Below, piece after piece: positions 26,201 through 38,316 of a stretch of DNA of 64,000 nucleotides. Source of the stretch: Hevea brasiliensis (taxonomy: Eukaryota > Streptophyta > Magnoliopsida > Malpighiales > Euphorbiaceae); NCBI RefSeq assembly GCF_030052815.1, contig NC_079510.1, positions 47,210,725 to 47,274,724 of the forward strand. Reading direction: 5' to 3'. Each line of letters begins with the position of its first letter. Positions within the stretch are counted from its first letter, which is position 1. The position numbers were made by a program, and so were the translations under genes. The notes under the pieces were generated by a model, which was not told the DNA's origin, did not search any database, and was given only the letters and a program-made list of their open reading frames with translations.

Positions 26201-27717
26201 TATGCGGGACAGGAACTAGTACATGGTATGCCAATTAATTAAAATGGAATGTGGTACAAAGGTGGTAGACTTCTTTTAGATAATAGTCAGAAGATAATAT
26301 GTCTATGAAATCATGAGAACCTGCTTCATCACCAATTATATATTGCATGCCAAAGAGTTAATAGGACAATTTTGAATTGGATGGAATTGAGATAGCCTCA
26401 GCCTTATAAACTCATCAAGAACCATTCTAACATATTCTCAAGCCTAAACTAAAAAAAGTTGGAACCAGGAAATGGGATAATTAAAAATATCCATCAATTT
26501 CATTCTCCACTTCCTCAAAAAGCCTTACAAATTTTTTGACCTTATAATCTCTACAACAAGCATGATGGTGACACTCTTCAATCAAGTCAGTTATTTTCCT
26601 TATTTTTTAGGCCCATATCTCCAGTTACTCACCCTAATTTCAACAACAAATCTTATGCTGATATGCCGAAAAACCATAATTTCAGGTGGTCACTCTCTAA
26701 TCGAGACGTATCAATTAGAATAGGTTCTACTTCAGATATTTCCAAGACAAGCATCAAATGAAGCTTATCCATTTCCAAAAACCATAAACTTGGCCAAGTT
26801 AAGTTTTTCCAGACAGTCCAAAAGAAAGGCACTCAATATTCAGGCCATCAAAGAGACAATGAGCACAAAACAAAAAGGGAAATAAGAGCAATGTAAAGGC
26901 AATCCACCTGAAATGTCGACAAAGGGTGGAGCGAAGAAAAGCAAGTCTAGTTGGATTCATCGCATGCAAAGGTTTAAATGGCCCTACAGAATCCCACCTG
27001 ATTACAATAATAGAACACAAAATATAGCCCGCGTATCAAACTATCAATGCTTTATTTAAATTGAAAATTCAATAGTAATCACATAAACATCCTAAAATTG
27101 CTCTGAAGAGTAACAAAAGCAGCTCAAGTTCCAGTTAATTATCCCAAAATTCAAAAAACATATGCAATGTCAATCAAAAAGGATTGCGAACTTCACTCAT
27201 GGAGCTTTAAATTAAGTAAAAGCCACAAACTTTTAAATTTCATATATATAGGGGCAAACTCTGTATTGCAACCATAATAATGAGACGCCCTTGGGTGTTC
27301 ATTTGAGTTCATGAAAATCAAATTATGGAAGAAAATTATCGAATCAAAGGAGAAAAAAAAAAACCCTAATTGTGATTGAATCAAAGGAGAGAAAGCAAAT
27401 ACACTAGAACATGAAAAAAGTAAACACAAAAAAAAAATAATAACTGAGGGGCAGATAAACGAAGAAAAGCTAACTGACCAGGAATCAGCAATGGCTGAAA
27501 ATTTAGCAAGCTCGAGGTCCTTCAAAGATGACGTCGGTTTTGATTTCTTGTGAGCACTCTTGCCATTATCAGGCGGTGATGAAGGAGGAGAATGAGGAGG
27601 AGTTGAAATTGGTCGATGAGAGAATAGTCTTCTAGTGGCATTGAGGGGCAGGTTAGGGTTTCGTGCGATTTTAGGATCTCGAATTGCTCCAAGTTTCGTC
27701 AGCAGCTTCGAGGCCAT
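18623..27717 (-). CDS. COQ3: Ubiquinone biosynthesis O-methyltransferase, mitochondrial, 9 exons
   Basis: Encodes a 307-residue SAM-dependent methyltransferase that carries out the two O-methylations of the ubiquinone ring on the inner mitochondrial membrane. Exons in transcript order are 27717-27479, 26997-26908, 25692-25614, 25269-25192, 20914-20866, 20289-20240, 19214-19065, 18914-18834 and 18730-18623. Every junction is GT-AG, phases match, and the total is 924 nt. The first 60 residues are rich in Arg, Ser and Pro, as in a mitochondrial targeting peptide. Then follow [18 protein letters not shown], methyltransferase motif I ([12 protein letters not shown]), the acidic-loop region [31 protein letters not shown] (motif II), [13 protein letters not shown] and [17 protein letters not shown]. 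The ending is [17 protein letters not shown]. Intron 4 (20915-25191) is 4.3 kb because of a LINE inserted in antisense. The coding sequence looks intact. Confidence 0.96.
20207..20236. repeat. (GA)n microsatellite at the donor of COQ3 intron 6
   Basis: About 15 GA units on the plus strand. In the COQ3 transcript this reads as (CU)n starting three bases after the exon 6 donor (GAG, then GTGC). Such a pyrimidine tract right at a 5' splice site is unusual and may vary in length between plants. Confidence 0.9.
21205..24270 (+). mobile_element. RTE-type LINE (non-LTR retrotransposon), degenerate
   Basis: An element of about 3.1 kb inside COQ3 intron 4, antisense to that gene. The left end is GC-rich (GCGACGCGCCATGCCGGCGC). 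The middle encodes an apurinic-type endonuclease and a reverse transcriptase. The right end carries the short tandem GTTGAGTTGAGTTGA that is characteristic of plant RTE 3' ends in place of a poly(A) tail. RTE elements carry essentially one long frame and no separate gag. A target-site duplication was not recognised with confidence. Confidence 0.88.
21231..24248 (+). pseudogene. Endonuclease / reverse transcriptase polyprotein of the RTE LINE, broken
   Basis: The endonuclease part (21231-21893) shows [24 protein letters not shown] and GGDLNGHVG motifs. A frame change near 21890 leads to [16 protein letters not shown] and onward to about 22513, with at least two in-frame stops. The reverse transcriptase (22638-23495) returns to the first frame with [59 protein letters not shown] and the catalytic MMFADDIV. 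The frame breaks just after that box. The C-terminal region (23763-24248) resumes with [11 protein letters not shown] and RWFGHVKRR. With several frameshifts and stops it cannot encode a working enzyme. Confidence 0.9.
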
Positions 27718-30700
27718 GGCTGGGGTCTTCAGTAGCAGAGCTAATTAGCATATAAGGCTGTGTTAAAAATATGATCTTAAGAGATATTTTTCTATTTTAT
27801 ATAAAGTATTTAGAAAATTAATTGAGAAAAATTAAATTATTCTTTGAAAATAATTTTGTCCCAAAATAATAAATCAATTTATTATTAGAAATTTATAAAG
27901 AAATTTTTTTATTAATTTAATTTATTTATAAGTTTAATGGAATCAGATATTTGATTTTTATATTTTAAAAATTAATTTTTAAGTTTAAAATTAATTTTTA
28001 AGTTTAAAATTATTTTTTTAATTAAAAAATTAATTTTTTTAATTTTAAAATTCTATTTGTAAAAAATAATTTATATATAAAAAAATATTTTTCATAAATT
28101 ATTTTTAAAAAGAATTATATGAAAATATTTTTTTATTTAATTGTAATATATATATAAGTGTTAAAAGTAGCCGAGTAAAGCAATCCGCTCCAAATGTTAG
28201 AAAATATAAAAAAAATATTTTTTATAAGCAAATTGAGTTTAAATATAAGAATTAATAAAAAAAATAATTGAATTAAATTTTAGTAAAATTTAGTTAAAAA
28301 ATTATAAAAAATCAAATTAGAAAAATTACATTGCAAATTTTCACCCATTATTCAAGTATATATATTTTATTGAAAGAAAAGTAATTTATAGTTGATTTTC
28401 AAAATAAATTATTTTAATAATAATATTTTTACAATTAAATCATTTTTAAATAATAAAAAAAATCAATATGTTTGAAATCTTTTTCTTAAAAATTCTGCAT
28501 TTGTTCTTGATTTAGCCTGGTGATTAGGGATGCCGTTTAGCTACTGGGTTTGATTTAAGAGATTAATATGTTCTTTTTTTTTTCAAATCATGCTGGAGAC
28601 TACGAGAGGCAATTCTTTCTGTCTTGTTTTGGAGATCTTTCAAGATATAGTCTTGTCTTCACAAGTAAAATCTGGTATTTTTCTTGTACTATATCTCACT
28701 AAGAGGATGCCCAGCCCAGTTGTGTTTGAACGTGAGAAGGTAATCATGAAGATTTTGGAAATGTATTCATCACCAAGTATTATTTCATTGGAAGAGCATC
28801 CGGGTTAATCTGGTTCAAGATTTAATTTGATTTATGGGTAATATAGTTTTGAATTTATAATTAATAATTTATTTTTATTGATAGTAAAAAATGACATATT
28901 AGTGCGATGAACTTAATATTTTATTTATTTTCTTTATTTTTTTTTTAAACTTATACACTTTTGTGTTACATGTTAAACATGTAGCTTCCTATAATCTTGC
29001 ATTATTGATGGTTTTGTGCAAGACTGATGAATCAAAAGTGATGGCAAGATTGATGGTTTTGGGCAGATATGGCTGATGGATTACCACAATTATGCCTAGG
29101 ATGATTTCTTGGACCGCATTTAGGTCAAATTTGCTCGAGAAATGAAAATCAAGAGCAATTCTGAAAATAGAACTCCATTTTCCCATTTAAAGAACTGCAC
29201 TTCAAACTCTCTTTAGATAGCACTACCACTACTACTCATCTGTAAATACTACCTGATAAAAGACAGAACGAAATACTGATCAATAAATACCAATGAGCTT
29301 GAGCTTATTGGAGTCATTTTCAGGGCTATAAAGTATCGATTTCGAGTTTCAATAAGAGTCAAATAAACCAATGAGCTTATTTGAATCATTTTCAGGGTTA
29401 TAAGTATCGACTTCGAGTTTTAATAAGAGTCAAATAAACCAAAAAAAATATTGACAATAAGTCAAAGCTTGTCAAAATCTGCCAATCTGGAAGATCATAT
29501 GCTAGAGGCGCGCTGCCACTTACTGGAAATCTAAAGAAGATAATTAATTAGTATCAGATTGAATTCATAGCCTAACTTTCACTTGATGAATAGGCATATA
29601 GATTAACTGAAAAGCTTGATCACAGAAGTTTGGAATTCAACATGTTTTTGCTTGTTTCTGATAGAATAGAGCTTCACTTAGAAACAACGTTACTGATTTT
29701 CATTTGCTCTGTTGGTATTTCAGCACAAGAAGGAACTCCAATTTCAACTATTGGAATTAAACATTTCATATATTTCTCGATATATTAATTATATTCTAAA
29801 ATCAAGCGTGGAATGCTTCGTGCTGCGTCACCCTTTTGAACCTGTTATTTTGATCTATTTATGTTTTTAACTTTCAGGAATCAGGATGATTAATTGAATT
29901 TATAGGTAAGATGATAACAGTCCAAGGATTACATAAAAGCAAAAGTGCTAAAGAATGTTTATGGTCTAAAAGAGCTGCTAAGATAACTTGATTCACACAC
30001 TCTTAGGCCTTGGAATTTACCATTCGTCTTTGTCATCTTTATTGCCTTGATCTGGTTCGCTATCTAACCTTTATTCTTTGTGTTAAAGGACATAGGATAG
30101 AAAGAAAAGAAAAGAGAACAAATCAAGAAAAGATGAAAACGTGCTGCAAATGAAGCAGGAGTTAGGTTTGAGTTTCAGGTTATTGTAATTGACTCGTTGG
30201 TGTACATAAATATTATGCCATGTGAGACCTGTACTGCAGCAATGGAACCTAACATTTCAGTGTAGTACAAATTTAAACACCATAGCCGCCCAGTGGGACC
30301 CTATACAGTTTACATTAGAGCCGTTGGATTCCATTATCCATTATTGGACCTCTGTGCCTGCCAAAGCTGGAAAAAGCTGGTGGTACCAACAAAGTATGGA
30401 ATAGCTAGCTGCTACTAAGAACAAAGATGGTCCATTGAAGTTAAAAGCATGCACCACATTCTGCAAAGTCCCCTCTCAATTGCAAATACGAACACAGTTT
30501 TTAAAGGGTACGTTGATATTTTGGAGGCTCCACAGTAACTCCCACTTGGGCCCTGCATTGGATTCTCTACTTTCTTTTCCGAGCTCCCAGTTCCACTTTC
30601 AAGATTTTGGGCTAGCTCTGGGATTATTGCTGAATACTGATAACACTATACACTTGAAGAGTCGAAACTTATGATCATATTTTGATGTTCATGAACATCC

Positions 30701-33601
30701 AACATGCCATGTACATTATTTGGTCGTTAAACAAGTGATGATGACGAAGAAAACTCAATTTTATAGATAGAATGTAATCAACAAGTTGCATTTCGTAGAA
30801 GGCATGAACTTGTATTAGGGAAAAGGAAAGCAATGTATTTGGAGAACATAATTATAATGAGTAATGATACATTATAATTTGCTTCCCATTGAATTATAAT
30901 CATCAAGGGCGTATTACGTATGTACAAGTCATGTAATTAATTATTCTAACTTCAGTTTCTTCGAGTTAAAGCCATATATATTCAAATTAAATTTATTACT
31001 ATATATTGATAAAATTGTTTATAAATTGCCAATAATATAATACTTAGTCAATTATAAAATTAATTTATACTAATATTTAATTATATTAAAGGAGGAAATT
31101 AATTAAATAATCTCATTAAATTATGCTCTCCCATAAATATTATTAAAATTAATTGAAAATTAATTTTAATGCATGCAGGAAATTGTATGGCATTTCCTTA
31201 AGAGTCACATCTAGAGCTTGTTAATAATTAAGGCAGCTTTTAGGCGTTTGATGGGGCTGCCTCCTCCAATTTACATCAATTAAAGCAAGCTTTATTTTGT
31301 GTCTCATGGTCTTCTAATGATGTTTAGGAGCCACCCATAGTAATCGATGCCTCTAAAACATGACAAATTTTAATTATTATGAGCTCCAATGCTTGACCAC
31401 CTTAATATCCTATATTTGAGTATTTGTGCACTTAACATTAATGTCTAGGCATGGTCAAGTTTAGCTTATAAGCTTTCACTAGGTTTCATCATTATATGTG
31501 GGACAGCCATGGGAAAACAAGCTTGTCCCCATTTGCTAAATTACACTCAAGATTTAAATATTCACCTATTGCTTTATGACTTTTAAAAAAATTAAATCTT
31601 TGCAATATAAAAATATATAGAAATGATCATGAAATTAAATTAATTTATTTATTAATCAAGTGATAATACCCACTTATACTCCACATTTAAATATAAGTTT
31701 AAGTAGTGAAATCATTTATCATAGAGAGAAATCGTTTATCATAAAAAAGAAATAAGCTTTCATTAGACTTAGTCAACAATCTCTAACACTCTCCGTATAG
31801 AGAAAATGTCACACATTATAGTATTATGGCCTTGCAAATATTTTAAAGAGAGATATATTTGCAGATACTGAGTGTCCCTAAAAGTACATACCGTGGAGTT
31901 AAAAAAAAATAAAATTATGTGAGTGATTTAATATTTTCACAAGAAAGGCAAAGGCATATATGAATCACATTCTTAAAGAGTTTAGCTGTGCGTGTTTCCT
32001 TCTTTCTTTAATATGGCAAGGCAGCAAAGCATTTATTAATCATACCAACCAAAAATAGTTCCCATTTGAGTTGTAATTTTCTGTCATGTTCTGGAGAACT
32101 TATTAGGTGCACTCGATGCATATGCATTCTTTCTCACAATCATGTGATGATGTGAAATTTACTCTTTATATTATAGGAATGATCCACTTTTTTATAAAAT
32201 AAAAAATTTTATTTTTTAATACTCCCGATATATATAATAATTAACATCTAGTCTATACTTAGTTGCACAAACTTCCAAATATGAAAGCTTGCAATTCAGC
32301 CAATTGAATGAACATTCATGGCATTTTCCTTCCAAAAACAGGTTTAATCATGCCAACATGCATGGGTTTATAATTAAATACTCAAATTATTTTCGATTTT
32401 AAATTTTAATTATAAATAAATAAATATTTTATAATTTCTTGCTTCGTGACTCATCTTTTAATATAATATATTTTAAATTATGCAAGCAATTATTTTTTTA
32501 AAAAAAATAAAATTAACAAAACCAGAACGTACTTAGTAAACCTCGATGAGGGAATATGCCAAGTGGATAAAGCTCAGAGTTACGGTCATCAGAGAGCAGT
32601 TTGCAGCACAGCTCAATTCTCACCACCAGACTCACATTCACTTGATGACTATGCTAACAAGTCTGACCCACCAAAGATTCCGAAAATGGCAAATCACTTG
32701 ACCTCTTATGCATGTCCATTGACCGTGATGCCTAGGATCACAATATACTCAAGGCGTCCCACGACCGATATGCTTTGCATTTTATTTTTATATTGCCAAT
32801 AATTTTTATTTTTTAATATAAAAATTTTATTATACATCTTACAAACATGAGCTAAATATTATATATTTTTCTTAGGAAAATAAATAATTTGAACTTAATT
32901 TTGCACTGAGAAGTAATATGTTTTTTATACTGTTGTAAGTGGTAACAATTATTCGCATTAAAATAATATTTTAAATATTTTTAAATAAATAAATATATAT
33001 TGTCAAAATGCAATAAATTAATAAATAATTTAAAATTATAAAAAAGTGAGTTGAACATATCCAAACACTTATATTTAAATATTCTACATCAGATATGAGG
33101 TGTGCATCATTAAAAGTGATATAACAGCCTATTTTTTCACTAATATGTGCGTAACAATATTCTATCTATTAATAAAACCTCGAAACATATTGAATTACTA
33201 TGGTGGATTATATTTATGTAGGTACATAGATTCTTTTAAAAAAAATTATATATAAAAATTCGATGGGCAATTTAGTAGTATTTGTTTATTCCACCGTCTC
33301 TTTCATTAAAAAAAAAGGTGGTGGAAAAAAATATTTGTTTTTATTTTTTTTTTCCGCGCTTTAAATCCAACTTTTTTTTTTAATGTCTTTTTTATTTTAA
33401 TTTATCTTCTTTAGCCCCCTCCGGCTGTAATCTGTTAGTCAAAATTAGTGAGTGCTTTTTCTTATCACATATCAGTCACTTCCTTTCTATCTCCCAAAAT
33501 CTCTTTCTTTCTTAGAACCTCTGTTCTTTGAAATTTTTATTTAATTTTTTTTTTTTATGATCAAAACCACACCCACGTAACATCTAAAACTAAATCCATC
33601 T
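27718..33601. other. Long AT-rich intergenic region, no recognised gene
   Basis: Almost 6 kb between the COQ3 start and the DUF641 gene. Parts of 27.8-28.5 kb and 30.9-33.1 kb are extremely AT-rich. Short open frames at 28590-28808, 30222-30404, 30435-30674 and 32563-32802 show no domain or splice context, and I do not call them genes. The COQ3 promoter should lie just right of 27717, but no TATA box stands out. Confidence 0.55.
29290..29438. repeat. Imperfect tandem duplication, about 75 bp unit
   Basis: Two adjacent copies (about 29290-29367 and 29368-29438) share CCAATGAGCTT, CATTTTCAGGG, AAGTATCGA, TTCGAGTTT and AATAAGAGTCAAATAAACC. They differ by several substitutions and small indels, so this duplication is older than the one at 2458-2683. 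Confidence 0.9.
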
Positions 33602-34996
33602 ATGGAGACAATCAAATGCAGATCAATTCCCAGCAGCAACAAGAGCAAGATTGCAAGAACTTTCCAAAAAGTCATAAACCTTAAGACTGCAACAAGAATT
33701 GCTTCCAATAATGGGATTGGGATTTGCATGTTTGCTCCACAAAACAAATTTGAAGATGATCCAACCACAATCTACAAATCCCATAATGCCTACAAGGATG
33801 ATTCTAAAGCCAAGCGCAAGGCATTGTTGGATGCTTTAGTGGCCAAGGTATTTGCAGGCATCACTACCATTAAAGCAGCTTATGCAGAGCTTCAAATGGC
33901 TCAGAATCCTTACAGTAGTGATGCTATACATGCCGCAGATCAGGCTGTCGTGGAAGAGCTCAAGCTACTTTCTGAACTTAAGCGAAGCTTTTTCAAGAAT
34001 GATCTTGATCACCTCTCTCCACAGGTTACTCTTATGCTTGCAAATATTCAAGAGCAACAGAGCTTGATGAAGACTTACGAGATCACCATCAAGAAACTGG
34101 AAATGGAAACTGAGGTTAAAGAGTCAGATATTTCTGCTCTCAAGAAACAGCTTGATGAGTCCATTGCTTTTAACAAGTCTCTAGAGAAGAAACTAAATGA
34201 AAGTGGGCCTTTGTCGATGTTTGATAATATTCAGTTCTCAATCTTAAACCCAACCCATTTCGTTCAATTCTTGCATTCTGCTTTGAGATCCATGAGGAGT
34301 TTTGTGAAGTTGATGGTTCGAGAAATGGATGTAGCTCATTGGGATATTGAAGCAGCTGCAAAAGCAATCGAACCTGAATCCATTTTTGCTAAGCCAACCC
34401 ACCGTTGCTTTGTGTTTGAATCATTCGTGAGCAAAACAATGTTCGAGGGTTTCAATCATCCAAATTTTATGCTCCCAAACGAATCTCCACCGCCCATGGA
34501 TCACCACCATCACCATCAAAGTGGTGAACACTACTTCAATAAGTTCAAGAAGCTAAAATCGGTGAACCCAAGACATTACTTGACCCAAAATCCAATTTCA
34601 TCCTTCGCAAGATTCACAAGGGCCAAGTATCTCCAGCTTGTCCATGCCAAAATGGAATGCTCTCTGTTTGGCAATTTGAACCAGAGGAAGCTAGTGAACT
34701 CCGGTGGATTCCCAGATTCCGCTTTCTTTACAGCTTTTCTTGAGATGGCTAGGAGAGTATGGTCTTTAAACCTTCTGGCCTTCTCATTTGGCGAAAATGT
34801 TAGCATTTTTCAGGTAAGCAAGAATTCCAGATTCTCTGAAGTGTACATGGAGAGTGTAACCCACGAGTCTTTACTAGAAAATGACAGTGTTGACGCCGGT
34901 CTCCGGGTGGATTTCACAGTGGTTCCCGGGTTCATGATCGGTAACACTGTTATACAGAGTCAGGTCTATTTATCGCCGGCGGCATCTCTCCGGTGA
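33602..34996 (+). CDS. DUF641 protein, GIL1/IRKI-like, single exon
   Basis: A 464-residue intronless plant protein of the DUF641 family, which includes GRAVITROPIC IN THE LIGHT 1 and IRK-interacting protein; members act in growth responses and receptor-kinase signalling by mechanisms that are not settled. The basic N-terminus is followed by the DUF641 core (about residues 70-200) with KRKALLDALVAKVFAGITTI and KAAYAELQMAQNPY. A coiled coil (about 150-200) has charged heptads, including KKLEMETEVKESDISALKKQ. The central block HFVQFLHSALRSMRSFVKLM and WDIEAAAKAIEP follows. The C-terminal block has RAKYLQLVHAKMECSLFGNL, a segment beginning FPDSAFFTAFLEMARRVW, and the end FTVVPGFMIGNTVIQSQVYL. A run of five histidines lies near residue 303. 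The start is the first ATG in frame and suits the family. It looks intact. Confidence 0.88.
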   Translation: METIKCRSIPSSNKSKIARTFQKVINLKTATRIASNNGIGICMFAPQNKFEDDPTTIYKSHNAYKDDSKAKRKALLDALVAKVFAGITTIKAAYAELQMAQNPYSSDAIHAADQAVVEELKLLSELKRSFFKNDLDHLSPQVTLMLANIQEQQSLMKTYEITIKKLEMETEVKESDISALKKQLDESIAFNKSLEKKLNESGPLSMFDNIQFSILNPTHFVQFLHSALRSMRSFVKLMVREMDVAHWDIEAAAKAIEPESIFAKPTHRCFVFESFVSKTMFEGFNHPNFMLPNESPPPMDHHHHHQSGEHYFNKFKKLKSVNPRHYLTQNPISSFARFTRAKYLQLVHAKMECSLFGNLNQRKLVNSGGFPDSAFFTAFLEMARRVWSLNLLAFSFGENVSIFQVSKNSRFSEVYMESVTHESLLENDSVDAGLRVDFTVVPGFMIGNTVIQSQVYLSPAASLR

Positions 34997-36429
34997 GTTT
35001 GTGGATTTTTCTTATAATTTTTGCCATGTAATAATTTTTGTAATATATAATATAAAATAACAATAGTAATAATATTAATGGATGAGAATGAAGTAATATG
35101 TTCACGCGCTTTATGTGTAGCGTGTAGGTAACTGCGGCTTTCAAACGGGGGATGGGATGGTGGGTTAGCGAGAGCGAGAATTTATTTTAAGATTTTTCAG
35201 TTGAAAAGGCAGTTAGCTGGCTGTGGAGGCGCGTGGGTGCATGTACTTGTTACATGGGGCAGCACTGGCGTCTGGACCCACACGTGAAAGTGGTCGCAGG
35301 TGTGGGGACAGGAGCTGGTGTCTTTGTATTATGACAGACAAGGAAACGCTGTGAAGGCAAAAATTATCTCAAAATATTGTGCTCCTTTTTTTTTTTTTTT
35401 TAAATGTTCCAAGAGATCAATAATTTTGCAAGCATAATATTAATGGCATTATTAAAAAATTTTAAAATTATTCTTCTAAATCAAATTAACTGGATCCCAA
35501 TTGGTGTCACTGAAATTGTCCCAATTGGTGACACTAGGTCTTGACTTCCTTGTAAACATGCAATTATCAAAATAATTGTAAAGAGATTCCAATATTGAAT
35601 TTGATGAAGAAGAAGGGACACATATATATGTGTGGCAACTGGCAATGGTGCTGTTGCAACTTCAAAGAATCTGGCAAACAGTGGTAGAAAAAAAATATCA
35701 CCAATAGTTTCTTTGTACCATACAAATGGCAAGGGCCAAATGAACAAAACATAACAGCCATAAAATGCCTTGTGCTTTTGAGTAAGATGCATGGGTTATG
35801 GGCTTAGTCTGGGTCCCAGCATGAATCACGAGATTAGCCTCCCTCCATATTGCTCCAATTTTAGCCCAACATGTGGGTTCATATGATTTCTTATCTCAAT
35901 TACCTTCATTTTCTTTAATTTTACCATACCCATCATAGGGCCAACATTCTTTCTTGCATTAGGTATCTTGTCCTTAAGGACTACTATTAATTAACCTCAA
36001 GACCCACAAGTAAAAAGGAAGGGAAAGAAATTAATTTTTCGAAGAGAGAACAGAACAATCATGCCCATTATGGGTGAGGTGGATGAGACCGGGGATTGAA
36101 CATTAATGAGACAAAGTAAATGCCAATAATCAACCAATATGGACATGAAACAAATAAAAGGATAAAAAATCTTTTAAAATAATATACTAATTAAATATTA
36201 TTAAAAATTAATTTTAATTATAAAAATATTAAAACAATAAAATAATTTTATTCAAAACTCTTTTTTTAATAATAAAAATATAATATTATTTTGTTCCTGC
36301 TTGCCCTAGGCCCCATGCTATTTCTTCTCCCATTCTGCGGTACTCTTCTTTATCTCGGTTCACCTACGTGATACGAAAATACTCTTCAAGTTGAGTTTTT
36401 AACCGTACAAGGTTACCGTAGAATAAAAA
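34997..36429. other. 3' flank and intergenic DNA
   Basis: Includes the 3' UTR of the DUF641 gene, then AT-rich DNA. Open frames at 35481-35792 on the minus strand have no recognisable features. A T run lies near 35389-35401. Nothing else is recognised. Confidence 0.5.
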
Positions 36430-36551
36430 ATATCATAATAGGGTGTAAATAAATTACTGGACTGGGGCGAGAAAAGTCAGAATACTAATCAAAATAGCGT
36501 TTAAATGGCCAAAATGTTAATGATAGTGGCGTCTAAAGTTTTTGGTGCAAA

Positions 36552-36741
36552 AAACGCTAGCTTAACTAGCATGCGGACTTCAAAACGCTACTATCAATAG
36601 CGTTTTTTTGCATGTCCTTTCCCATGCAGTATCGCCCAATCCAAAACGCTATTATAAGTAGCATTTTTGTGCATGTCCACTCCCGCTCCATGGTCTGGGT
36701 CAAATCTTGGCACTCCAAAATGCTATTATGAATGGCGTCTT
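36552..36741. repeat. Left cluster of short hairpin units
   Basis: Four palindromic units at about 36552-36572 (CGCTAGCTTAACTAGC), 36585-36603 (CGCTACTATCAATAGCG), 36646-36663 (CGCTATTATAAGTAGC) and 36720-36738 (TGCTATTATGAATGGCG). Three of them are preceded by CCAAAA or CAAAA. Each can form a stem of 5-7 bp. Spacing is about 33 to 75 bases. Confidence 0.75.
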
Positions 36742-36779
36742 CGGGTCTCAATTTATTATTAATATAATTAATGTGTAAA

Positions 36780-37868
36780 TTATGATTTTATTTATAGATA
36801 AAAAATAATAATGTATATAATATTTGAACTATGCTATTAGGAATTTTTATGTTTTATTTTTTAAAATATGTTAATTTTGTATTTTTTTAAAATATAATAG
36901 TTTTGTAGATTAAAAATATCAAAGTGTAAAATTGTAAGCGTATTAAATTAACAAAAATATGTACTATAATTTTTTTAAAAAATATGTTAGTTTTGTAAAA
37001 TTAAAAAAATTAAAGTATTATATTTGAACTGTATTTTTTGAATAAAAATTTAAATTGTAATTATTTAAAAAATAATTAATTTTATAAATTTTAAAAATTT
37101 AAATGTTAAACATAAAGGGGTACTGTATAATTTAAATTACTAGAAAATGATGTCAATAAACTAAATTACAGGAGAGAGTGGATGCCAATTAATATGAAGC
37201 ATTCCGTATACAGCACGCTAGCGCAATTAGCATATTGAGGTCATACTCGTGTATACAGACATAAAAATTTGTAATAATTTGTACACGTTAAAAAAATTAA
37301 AAGTGTGAAATTATAATTTCATAAAATATTGGTAATATATAAAAAATAAGAAATTAAGTTAAATTTGTTGCTTTAATATTAATTTTTATTCTTATTATAA
37401 TTACGAATAATTTATTTTGTTGATAGCAATTAATAAATTTAAGTTTTAAAAGAAGTTAAATTATTATTTATTATGTGTGAGCATTTATAATAATATAAAA
37501 TTTAGATACTATAATTAATTCTCAATTAGTGCTAAATTAAGTTATTATAAATTTGTAGGAAATAAAATTGCGATATGCTATAAAATTTATAATTTTTAAT
37601 AAAGTATGAGCTGTATCGTGCATTATATAGTTATTAGTTTTAATTACTTTTTTATTTTCAATCTAATTGTGCAAAAAATATAACCACAAGTATTCAATTA
37701 TTTTAATTTCTTCTAATTAACGATCAACTTAATAATATAAATTTATATTATATTTTCTCTACATTCTTTATTATAAAATATTATAAATACTATTTTACCT
37801 GAAATTTTTCTTTCTCTCTATAGTTTTTACATTAAATTTTTCTAATCTACATATTCAACTACTATATT

Positions 37869-37907
<39 letters not shown>

Positions 37908-38316
37908 CTTTGAAATCTTAACCTATTACTAATTTTTTTTTTAAATTAAACCACTATTTTATATTAAATTAACTTTTCTTACTCAACTTAAATTTCTAAT
38001 TTACATTAAATTTATTTTCTTCCATAATTAAACTTTTTATCAAGAATATAATATTATATTATCTCTTTCATTTCATTCTTTATATAAACTAAATTTCCTA
38101 TTCATTTTTTTCTTTTTTCACTAACTTTTACAATTTTTCATTATATATATATATATATATATATAGTAAAAAATATTTCCTTTAATTTTTAAGATTATCT
38201 ATAAACTAGTTAAAAATTACAACAATTAAATATATTACACAAAAAAAAAACTCATTTGAAAATATTAACAATAAATCACTCATTTTTCTGATAATATATG
38301 ACAATATCACCCTACA
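36780..38316. other. AT-rich interior of the host element, left part
   Basis: Non-coding, extremely AT-rich sequence with TA tracts at about 37872-37905 and 38142-38165. It ends at the Tekay target-site copy CTACA (38312-38316). Confidence 0.6.
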